Virus record (IMG/VR): IMGVR_UViG_3300025883_000012
Location: 1-20,176 of that record
Strand: one strand, 5' to 3'
DNA from: a virus
DNA length: 20,176 bases
The stretch's first letter is position 1. Each line of letters starts with the position of its first letter. The notes under the pieces were generated by a model that made no database searches, had not been told where the DNA came from, and saw nothing but the letters and a program-made list of their open reading frames with translations. Shown here in pieces: positions 8,391 to 13,851 of the stretch. Both the position numbers and the translations under genes were made by a program.

Positions 8391-9035
8391 ATGATTGCAT
8401 TAGAATCAAACGGACAACTTGTTTACCAAGGGTCTTGGACTTTAAAACTACAAGAAATGACAGGGCTTGTTGGCAATAAACAACCAAGGTTGCCGTTTGA
8501 GACTTCCTCTGGTACATTAAGAAATGTAGGGTATAACAGACCAACCCTAGACAAGTATCAGAAAGCAGGTGCAGAAACTGGTCAATTATCAAATGACGAG
8601 TGGGTTATTACTGCTGCTGCTAAAGACATTTCCATAGAGTCCGCTAAAGCTCAGGCAAAATCTGAAATATCTCAAAAAAGGTATGAGGTGGAAACTGGGG
8701 GAATATTTTTAAACAATAAATTTTATGCGACGGATAGAGATTCGCAGTCTGCAATTAGTCGCATGACTGGGACAATTAGCTGGAAAGCAGCTACCACAGT
8801 TATTAAAGACGTTGTACAGGAAGACGAATCAACAGTAGAGACAACTTTTATTTCCGATTCTGAGTTTGTTGATACAGACATGGATGCTCTAAAGACTGCT
8901 GTTGCTGCTCACGTTGCAAATGCCTACGCCAAAGAAAAAGAACTTTTAACAGCAATCAATGCTGCTGATGACATTGCCGCCCTGCGCCAGGTTAATTTAA
9001 CATCTGGATGGGCCGATATACCTTTGAAAGGTTAA
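8391..9035 (+). CDS. DUF4376-type fibre-associated protein
   Basis: A 214-aa protein. Residues about 83-205 carry the pattern of the DUF4376 family: a segment AKAQAKSEISQKRYEVETGG, then a strand with the NKFYATDRDSQ segment, then a helix with AVAAHVANAYAKEKELLTAI and a final VNLTSGW. Members of this family are usually found at the end of phage tail-fibre operons or at the C-terminus of fibre proteins; their activity is not established, and a fibre-assembly or virion role is inferred from location. The N-terminal 70 residues are separate and not recognised. A good ribosome site AAAGGTG (8377-8383) lies seven bases before the ATG. Confidence 0.8.
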   Translation: MIALESNGQLVYQGSWTLKLQEMTGLVGNKQPRLPFETSSGTLRNVGYNRPTLDKYQKAGAETGQLSNDEWVITAAAKDISIESAKAQAKSEISQKRYEVETGGIFLNNKFYATDRDSQSAISRMTGTISWKAATTVIKDVVQEDESTVETTFISDSEFVDTDMDALKTAVAAHVANAYAKEKELLTAINAADDIAALRQVNLTSGWADIPLKG

Positions 9036-9036
9036 A

Positions 9037-9417
9037 ATGCGTATACTCATTACAACTCTAATATTTCTTGTTGCAGTTTTGCACCCAGCTATTGCAGAGG
9101 ATACTTGGGGCAAAGGCGATAAAGTCAGTGTATTTTATATGTGCCGTGAAGAAAAAGACATAATGGATGTGGCTCTTGCAGATTCTAAAAACGTAGCAAA
9201 ATACATTACTGTCCTTAATACTAAACACTTTGATGGTGCGTGCAGTCGAATTTTTCCACCTGTTATTTTGCGTGTAGGGTCTGTAGTATCTCAGTACCGA
9301 GACCACAAGGAAAAAAATACAACTATTTTAAAATTGTACGACCCTGTTACAAACTTAAAAGCTGGTTACATAATAGCAGCAGGCGTACCGCTCAGTGATC
9401 GTGAAGCATCACATTAA
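9037..9417 (+). CDS. Exported small protein with Sec signal peptide, function unknown
   Basis: A 126-aa protein whose first 20 residues form a textbook signal peptide: a basic start (MR), a hydrophobic core (ILITTLIFLVAVL) and an AIA cleavage site before residue 21. The mature part (about 106 residues) has two cysteines (C36 and C69) that could form a disulfide in the periplasm. It resembles no lysis protein or holin I know: there is no second membrane segment, no lipobox and no muralytic motif. It follows the fibre genes with a one-base gap and is preceded by AAAGG (9027-9031), so it is a member of the virion operon. Possible roles are a superinfection-exclusion factor acting at the envelope or a periplasmic accessory to lysis; both are speculation. 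Confidence 0.8.
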   Translation: MRILITTLIFLVAVLHPAIAEDTWGKGDKVSVFYMCREEKDIMDVALADSKNVAKYITVLNTKHFDGACSRIFPPVILRVGSVVSQYRDHKEKNTTILKLYDPVTNLKAGYIIAAGVPLSDREASH

Positions 9418-9418
9418 C

Positions 9419-9447
9419 TTGACAACTGTTAAAAATAATGGTAAAAT
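9419..9447 (+). promoter_or_regulatory. Second sigma70-type promoter
   Basis: A -35 box TTGACA (9419-9424) and a -10 box TAAAAT (9442-9447) are spaced by 17 bases, matching the consensus in 11 of 12 positions. It fills the 48-base gap between the exported-protein gene and the tail-collar gene, one of the largest gaps in the operon. It would start transcripts near 9454 that run into the collar, small-protein, scaffold and major-capsid genes. This would raise the supply of the high-copy proteins over that of the packaging and fibre genes. Confidence 0.7.
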
Positions 9448-9465
9448 AAACTAAGGACTAGATTA

Positions 9466-9954
9466 ATGACAGTAGAATCTGCCAGTTACATTAGCCAGCT
9501 AAGTACATCCAATCCAGCTGCTGGTGATAACATTTCTGAAGGTGACGATCATATTCGTCTTATAAAAACTGTCCTTCAGACACAATTTCCAAATTTAAGC
9601 ACTGCGGCTGTTAACCCAACAGCAGCGCAGATGAACAAGTTAGGGTTTGAAACTGGTACGGTTATGATGTACGCATCTAACTCAATACCTACAACTCAGA
9701 CAATTAGCGGTATAAATGACTTTTTGTTATGTGATGGGTCATCGTTCTCAACATCTACATATTCTGTTTTATTTGGAATAATTGGAACTACTTTTGGTGG
9801 ATCAGGTGGTAACTTCAATGTTCCAGATTTTAGAACATTTTTTCCAGCAGGTGTTGGAAGCGGGTTTGTTTTAGGCACCTCTCAAACAGCTACTGCATCT
9901 TCTGGAACAGCTGTTTTAAAAGTGCAACCTATTAACTACATTATAAAGACCTAA
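9466..9954 (+). CDS. Phage tail-collar domain protein
   Basis: A 162-aa protein with an N-terminal segment (YISQLSTSNPAAGDNISEGD) often seen at the attached end of collar or fibre proteins and a phage tail-collar domain at about residues 65-130. The domain pattern is visible: a glycine/tyrosine strand (GTVMMYASNSIP), LLCDGSSFSTSTYSVLF, then GTTFGGSGGNFNVPDFRTFF. This family forms knob or collar domains in short fibres. It is shorter than most members and ends soon after the domain with INYIIKT. The ribosome site AAGGA (9453-9457) lies eight bases before the ATG and downstream of the promoter at 9419-9447. Confidence 0.85.
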   Translation: MTVESASYISQLSTSNPAAGDNISEGDDHIRLIKTVLQTQFPNLSTAAVNPTAAQMNKLGFETGTVMMYASNSIPTTQTISGINDFLLCDGSSFSTSTYSVLFGIIGTTFGGSGGNFNVPDFRTFFPAGVGSGFVLGTSQTATASSGTAVLKVQPINYIIKT

Positions 9955-9955
9955 A

Positions 9956-10207
9956 ATGGCAATTGACTACAGAGGTGAAAAGTTTTCAGGATACAACAAG
10001 CCTAAACGTACTCCTGGAAAAAACAAAAAGTTTGCTGTTTTGGCAAAGCAAGGCAGTACGGTTCGCCTAATAAGATATGGTGATCCTAATATGTCTATTA
10101 AAAAAGATCAACCTAAGCGGCGTAAAAGTTTTAGAGCTAGGCACCGCTGCGATTCCAACCCACCCAGTAAGCTAACTGCTCGCTACTGGTCTTGCAAAAA
10201 ATGGTGA
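9956..10207 (+). CDS. Small basic phage protein with RRKSFRARH motif
   Basis: An 83-aa very basic protein of a type I recognise from many phage genomes, recurring beside head or scaffold genes, without an established function. Landmarks are KKFAVLAKQGSTVRLIRYGD (24-43), PNMSIKKDQP (44-53), RRKSFRARHRCD (55-66) and the C-terminal ARYWSCKKW (75-83). It has two cysteines (C65 and C80) set next to aromatic and basic residues, so metal binding or nucleic-acid contact is possible. It begins two bases after the collar gene. A small structural role in the head, or a role in DNA handling, is inferred from charge and location only. Confidence 0.8.
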   Translation: MAIDYRGEKFSGYNKPKRTPGKNKKFAVLAKQGSTVRLIRYGDPNMSIKKDQPKRRKSFRARHRCDSNPPSKLTARYWSCKKW

Positions 10208-10212
10208 TTAAA

Positions 10213-10308
10213 ATGCCCCCAGGACAACCTTACAATCAGAAACCTAAAAAGAAAAAAAAGAAACTAGGAAACAGAGTTGAATGTGGCTGTATAGAATGTA
10301 AATGCTAA
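10213..10308 (+). CDS. Lysine- and cysteine-rich microprotein (31 aa)
   Basis: A 31-codon frame filling the gap between two better supported genes; it ends one base before the next ATG. It has three parts: a short PPGQPYNQKP start, a run of six lysines within a KPKKKKKKLG stretch, and a C-terminal VECGCIECKC with four cysteines arranged C-x-C-x(2)-C-x-C. That arrangement could hold zinc, copper or an Fe-S centre, but it is too short to assign. A GTG at 10204 is in frame four codons upstream and overlaps the preceding stop codon, so it is an alternative start. Neither start has a good ribosome site. The exact fit into the gap argues for a real gene. Confidence 0.55.
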   Translation: MPPGQPYNQKPKKKKKKLGNRVECGCIECKC

Positions 10309-10309
10309 T

Positions 10310-10549
10310 ATGCCTAACCCATCAACCTTATCAAGAGAACAAGCTAGTCAAGCTAGTGTGATTCTTGAAAATCCGGTGTTTAAAGAAACACTACAGAACA
10401 TAAGTAACAGACTAATATCCCAATGGACAATAGCTGATACTGTAGAAGAAAGAGAACTTTGTTGGATGAAGCTAAACGCTTTGAGTTCCGTTAAGGAAGA
10501 CCTGCAAGCTTTTATCCATAACGACAAAATTGAAAACGGAGAGAAATAA
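10310..10549 (+). CDS. Small phage protein before the scaffold gene
   Basis: A 79-aa, mainly helical protein of a type often encoded near portal or scaffold genes of podoviruses. The pattern is an N-terminal helix, an ILENPVFKETL segment (18-28), then SNRLISQWTIADTVEERELC (32-51) and a helix with a LNALSSVKEDLQAFI segment. The family has no established activity that I know. The stop codon shares one base with the scaffold ATG (TAATG), so translation is probably coupled. A role in assembly is inferred from location. Confidence 0.75.
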   Translation: MPNPSTLSREQASQASVILENPVFKETLQNISNRLISQWTIADTVEERELCWMKLNALSSVKEDLQAFIHNDKIENGEK

Positions 10550-11532
10550 TGAGTGAGGCACCGACTAATCCCGAAGGGGAAGTCAAACAGCCACAACTTA
10601 ACATGTTCGATGTCATGTTTGGAAGTGAGGAAAACACTAATCCGGAACAAGCAATCGAAGAACCTACCATTGATGACTCAGAAGAGTATGAAGCTGAAGC
10701 CTTTGACGAGGCCGAAGAAGAAGTTTCGGAAGAGTTTGAAGAGGTAGACGAGTACGAGGTAGCTGACGAAGAAACTCCTACAGAGACCCCACAAGCCTAC
10801 ACTGTTAAAGTAGACGGCGAAGAATTTGAGGTTACACTGGACGAGTTACGAGATGGCTATCAGCGGCAAGCGGACTACACCCGTAAATCGCAATCTCTAG
10901 CAGAGCAACGTAAAACTTACGAAGCTAATCTACAAGCAGTCCAAAGCGAGCGTCAACAGTATTCGCAAGTTTTGGAACAAATGTCTCAAAATCAAAACTA
11001 CGAACTACAGCAGTTTGAGAACATTGATTGGAAGGAACTAAAAGACGACGATCCTATGGAATACATGGAAAAACGTCTTGAGTACCAAGAAGCTAAAGAC
11101 AGAGTAATTCAGCTGAATAACGAACGTGCCAGAGTGCAACAGCAGTCTCAGCAAGAGTTCAATGATATAGTATCTCAGAAGGTACATCAAGAGGCAGAAC
11201 TTTTAGCCAAAGCTTTGCCAGAATATTCTGAGCCAGGATCAACATTAAAATCTGATCTCAGAAACTATGCTCTTAGTCTTGGTTTCCCACCCACTGAAAT
11301 AGATAGCATCACTGACCACAGGGTTGTAATGGTACTGCACAAAGCTATGATGCAGGACAATGCAGCTAAAGGGGTTAAGAAAGTTAAAGCTGCTCCCAGA
11401 GTTGTTAAATCAGGAACACCTCAGACTAAGACGCAAAAAGTCAAAAAGGTTGCCCAGGTTAAGCGAGAGAGATTGACGAAAACAGGTAATCCTAAAGATG
11501 CTGCAAATGTTTTTCTGGATTTAATCTCATAA
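10549..11532 (+). CDS. Capsid scaffold protein
   Basis: A 327-aa protein directly before the major capsid gene. Scaffolds line the inside of the growing procapsid and leave before DNA packaging. It begins with a very acidic region (about residues 25-80, rich in Glu and Asp), followed by the pattern YTVKVDGEEFEVTLDELRDG (84-103) and GYQRQADYTRKSQ, which recurs in scaffolds of aquatic phages. The middle (about 110-230) is a glutamine- and glutamate-rich coiled coil, and the C-terminal end (about 275-315) is lysine-rich, as expected for the part that binds coat protein. No protease motif is seen, so a separate maturation protease is not encoded inside it. The call rests on order and composition. 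Confidence 0.88.
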   Translation: MSEAPTNPEGEVKQPQLNMFDVMFGSEENTNPEQAIEEPTIDDSEEYEAEAFDEAEEEVSEEFEEVDEYEVADEETPTETPQAYTVKVDGEEFEVTLDELRDGYQRQADYTRKSQSLAEQRKTYEANLQAVQSERQQYSQVLEQMSQNQNYELQQFENIDWKELKDDDPMEYMEKRLEYQEAKDRVIQLNNERARVQQQSQQEFNDIVSQKVHQEAELLAKALPEYSEPGSTLKSDLRNYALSLGFPPTEIDSITDHRVVMVLHKAMMQDNAAKGVKKVKAAPRVVKSGTPQTKTQKVKKVAQVKRERLTKTGNPKDAANVFLDLIS

Positions 11533-11538
11533 CCTTTT

Positions 11539-11543
11539 AGGAG
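11539..11543 (+). promoter_or_regulatory. Strong ribosome binding site of the major capsid gene
   Basis: AGGAG, within a TTAGGAG context, lies nine bases before the capsid ATG at 11553 in the 20-base gap after the scaffold gene. It is among the best matches to the 16S anti-Shine-Dalgarno sequence in the window, consistent with high translation of the coat protein. Confidence 0.7.
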
Positions 11544-11552
11544 TAACTACAC

Positions 11553-12509
11553 ATGGCACAGCCAACTGGTGTATACGTTACGTTTTCCTCCAAAGGTCTT
11601 CGTGAAGACTTGGAAAATGTAATTTACGATATTTCCCCGACTGACACGCCCTTCATGTCGATGGGCAGTCGCTCAGACGCGATTGCAGTCAACCACGAAT
11701 GGCAGACTGATGCTTTGGCAGCAGCTGCTAACAACCATCACGAGGAAGGAGCAACGCTGACGGCAGCAGAGCCAACAGCTACTACCCGTGTTGGTAACAT
11801 TTGTCAGATTAGTCTCAAGACGACTCTGGTATCTGGTACGCTTGATGCGGTTTCAAAAGCTGGACGCAAGGAAGAGCTTGCCTACCAAATGTCCAAGCGT
11901 TCTAAAGAACTCAAGCGCGATATGGAACGTGCAATGGTTGGTGTTAACCAAGCTAAGGCTGCAATGGCAGCTGACAGCACCGTGCGTAAGCTTGGTTCAT
12001 TGACTACTTGGGTCAACACCAACATTTCCAAGGCAAGTGACGGTGCCAACGGTGCTGGTGCTGGTGCTGCTGCGCGTACCGACGGTACAGCCCGGACGTT
12101 TACGGAAGCTTTGCTTAAAGCAGCGATTTTGTCTTCCTATGACGAAGGCGCTGACATCAAGTATCTGATGATGGCCCCTGCTCAGAAGCAGACCTTTTCC
12201 AGCTTTGTTGGAGTTGGTGGTGCCAGCGGCGTTAGCAACTTTAACGACGTTACTGATCAGCGCATTATTGGCGGCATGGATGTTTACGTCAGTGACTTTG
12301 GTGAAATGGCGGTTGTCCCCAATCGTTTCCAGCGGTCGCGTGACGTATGGCTTCTTGATCCTGAGTACTACGGCGTAGGTTATCTGCGTCCGTTCTTCCA
12401 GCGGGAAGTTGCCAGCACGTCTGACGGCGAGCAACGTGCGATTATTGCCGAGTATACTCTTGTTTGCAAAAACGAGAAAGCTCTTGGCGCTGTCTACGAC
12501 TTGTCGTAA
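11553..12509 (+). CDS. Major capsid protein, SU10-type (DUF5309-like)
   Basis: A 318-aa coat protein with the pattern of the SU10 major head protein family, which has the HK97 fold. Landmarks are LREDLENVIYDISPTDTPFM (16-35), the nearby HEWQTDALAA strand, the TTRVGNICQISLKTTLVSGT segment, and the helix KAGRKEELAYQMSKRSKELK. A glycine/alanine-rich loop lies near residues 160-175, and the C-terminal region contains WLLDPEYYGVGYLRPFFQRE. Several hundred copies build the head shell. The DNA is clearly richer in GC than its neighbours (51% over 12181-12360 against 38% over 12721-12900), which fits codon choice for high expression or a separate origin. The gene is followed by a strong hairpin at 12511-12547. 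Confidence 0.93.
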   Translation: MAQPTGVYVTFSSKGLREDLENVIYDISPTDTPFMSMGSRSDAIAVNHEWQTDALAAAANNHHEEGATLTAAEPTATTRVGNICQISLKTTLVSGTLDAVSKAGRKEELAYQMSKRSKELKRDMERAMVGVNQAKAAMAADSTVRKLGSLTTWVNTNISKASDGANGAGAGAAARTDGTARTFTEALLKAAILSSYDEGADIKYLMMAPAQKQTFSSFVGVGGASGVSNFNDVTDQRIIGGMDVYVSDFGEMAVVPNRFQRSRDVWLLDPEYYGVGYLRPFFQREVASTSDGEQRAIIAEYTLVCKNEKALGAVYDLS

Positions 12510-12510
12510 T

Positions 12511-12547
12511 CTAATCAGGGGGAGGGGTAATTCCCTCCCTCTATTAG
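12511..12547 (+). promoter_or_regulatory. Strong RNA hairpin after the major capsid gene
   Basis: The 46-base gap after the capsid gene holds an inverted repeat of about 16 base pairs with one bulged C (12516): 12511-12526 pairs with 12533-12547 around a GTAATT loop, with a GC-rich core GGGAGGG/CCCTCCC. No U-run follows, so it is not a classical intrinsic terminator. It could protect the 3' end of the capsid message, mark an RNase cut, or weaken read-through. Its last bases (A12546, G12547) are the start of the AGGAG ribosome site of the next gene, so folding would partly cover that site. Confidence 0.65.
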
Positions 12548-12555
12548 GAGTAAAA

Positions 12556-12690
12556 ATGTCATTATACAGAAATATTAATAACAAAAAACGTGCTGGTACT
12601 TCTAACCCTAAAAGCAAAAGCACAATTTCTCCTAAAGCGTATGCTAATATGAAAGCTGGTTTTCCTAAGAAAAAAAAGAAAAAGACATGA
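12556..12690 (+). CDS. Small basic phage protein after the capsid gene (44 aa)
   Basis: A 44-aa, strongly basic peptide with a clear AGGAG ribosome site (12546-12550) five bases before its ATG. It begins SLYRNINNKKRAGTSNPKSK, continues with TISPKAYANMKAGFPK and ends in a run of lysines. Short proteins with this layout are frequent in aquatic phage contigs near head genes; their function is not known. The charge suggests contact with DNA, RNA or the acidic inner side of the capsid. Its stop codon overlaps the next start (ATGA), and the lysine codons near the end contain a slippery heptamer (12672-12678) in the correct phase. Confidence 0.72.
   Translation: MSLYRNINNKKRAGTSNPKSKSTISPKAYANMKAGFPKKKKKKT
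12672..12678 (+). other. Candidate -1 frameshift site (A AAA AAG)
   Basis: In the frame of the 44-aa gene the codons here read AAA, AAA, AAG, which gives the heptamer A AAA AAG, the same slippery sequence used in E. coli dnaX. A -1 slip would continue as GAA AAA GAC ATG and enter the downstream 102-aa frame without a stop, making a 44+102-type fusion. No clear downstream hairpin or well-placed upstream Shine-Dalgarno stimulator is seen, so efficiency may be low. The run of eight A at 12670-12677 could also allow transcript slippage. Confidence 0.35.
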
Positions 12691-12995
12691 ACGATCCTAT
12701 TAAAACAACATTTAAGTATGATCATAATGAAGACAAGGTTATACTAAATAATGTGCAAGACATACAGCCCATTATAGAACTTAACAAAAAAGAACAAAAC
12801 AACGATTCTATGTATGGCATTGGCGAGAACGCAGCAGGTATGCGTAAAGTAGCCAGTATTCCTCTAGTGGTTATTGAAAAGTGGAAGCGTGAATTAGGCG
12901 TCGATATTATGAATAAAAACGACTGGCCTAAAATTAAACAGCTTCTTAACGATCCTGAGAATAGATTTTTTAGGACTAATGAAAGCAAACTGTAA
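12687..12995 (+). CDS. Conserved-type phage protein of unknown function (102 aa)
   Basis: A 102-aa protein located between capsid and adaptor genes. Its second half carries a pattern I recognise from podovirus genomes at this position: MRKVASIPLVVIEKWKRELG (51-70), then NDWPKIKQLLNDPENRFFRT (78-97). The role is not established. The N-terminal third is charged and variable-looking. Start and stop are shared with neighbours by ATGA and TAATG overlaps, so the gene is translated as part of a chain. It may also be produced as an extension of the preceding gene through the slippery site at 12672-12678. Confidence 0.78.
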   Translation: MNDPIKTTFKYDHNEDKVILNNVQDIQPIIELNKKEQNNDSMYGIGENAAGMRKVASIPLVVIEKWKRELGVDIMNKNDWPKIKQLLNDPENRFFRTNESKL

Positions 12996-13645
12996 TGGCT
13001 CTTTCTACGTTTTCAGAACTCAAAACATCTGTAGCAAACTATCTCAACAGAGACGATCTTACAAGCGTCATCCCTGATTTTATAACGCTTACTGAAAATC
13101 GTATCAATAGAGAACTGAGATCGAGAGCTAATGTAAGCAGGGTCATTACTACTACTACATCTGGGACAGACATTTACGATTTTCCAGCTGATCTTATTGA
13201 GCTTAGAAGTGTTAGTTATGTTTCAGGCAGTAATAAAAATGCTCTGTCCTATATGACTCCGGAGTCTGGAACTAGAGAATACGGCACTACTGCAAACGGT
13301 GCGCCACGCGCTTATTCTAGTTTAGGGAAGGTAATAAAACTTATTCCTACACCTGATGCAGAGTATACTATAGAGTTAATATACTACAACCAACTTGCTA
13401 GTTTATCGGACAGTAGGACTACCAATAATATCCTAACAGAGTTTCCATCGTTGTACCTTTACGGTGCATGTTTAGAAGGTGCCATATTCCTAAATGACTC
13501 TGATGAAATTACCAGATTTGATGCTATTTTTAACAGAACTTTGGTAAGCATTCAAGAGTCAGAAGAAAAAGCTAGATATGGCGGCAATGTTATGACCATG
13601 ACAGTCCAAGGCGATCCTGGTTCTTTAGTTCGTAGAGGTGCGTAA
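12995..13645 (+). CDS. Head-tail adaptor protein (P22 gp4-like)
   Basis: A 216-aa protein with the pattern of phage adaptor proteins of the P22 gp4 type, which add to the portal ring after packaging and form the upper tail. The N-terminal half is helical (FSELKTSVANYLNRDDLTSV, residues 5-24, then FITLTENRINRELRSR, about 28-43). Next comes a beta segment (ITTTTSGTDIYDFPADLIEL) and a helix (EFPSLYLYGACLEGAIFLND). A similar layout is seen in many adaptor proteins of aquatic phages. It is larger than P22 gp4 (166 aa). It lies between capsid-associated genes and the tail-hub gene, as expected. No sign of the muramidase activity reported for P22 gp4 can be judged from sequence alone. Confidence 0.82.
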   Translation: MALSTFSELKTSVANYLNRDDLTSVIPDFITLTENRINRELRSRANVSRVITTTTSGTDIYDFPADLIELRSVSYVSGSNKNALSYMTPESGTREYGTTANGAPRAYSSLGKVIKLIPTPDAEYTIELIYYNQLASLSDSRTTNNILTEFPSLYLYGACLEGAIFLNDSDEITRFDAIFNRTLVSIQESEEKARYGGNVMTMTVQGDPGSLVRRGA

Positions 13646-13851
13646 TGGCTACTAAATTTCCAGACATAACAATAGACGGTGGTACTGGTCAAAAAATTAG
13701 CAAAATTGGAGGCACTAATTGGGTTCTCGATGATTTTAATATTATACAAGAGCAAGGAGGGAACTTGCTGACTGAGAGTAACAAATTTATTGCTAGGGCA
13801 GAGTTTAAAAACATAGTATGGACAACTACCGAAGCTACTGGCAATGGCTAA
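13645..13851 (+). CDS. Small protein between adaptor and tail hub, unknown
   Basis: A 68-aa protein with no recognised family. It starts on the last base of the adaptor stop codon (TAATG) and overlaps the tail-hub gene by eight bases, so it is embedded in a chain of coupled genes. The composition is mixed with several glycines at the N-terminus (DGGTGQKISKIGG) and two tryptophans. No signal, membrane segment or metal site is seen. The tight overlaps on both sides and the absence of a competing frame support it as a real gene. Confidence 0.65.
   Translation: MATKFPDITIDGGTGQKISKIGGTNWVLDDFNIIQEQGGNLLTESNKFIARAEFKNIVWTTTEATGNG

Noticed and set aside
8029-8592. Reverse-strand frame of 187 codons
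   Set aside because: It runs opposite to the end of the large fibre and the start of the DUF4376-type gene, both well supported; the translation has no family pattern and all other genes are on the + strand.
11997-12725. Reverse-strand frame of 242 codons
   Set aside because: It is the shadow of the GC-richer major capsid gene and crosses the hairpin and the 44-aa gene; no ribosome site or recognisable domain.
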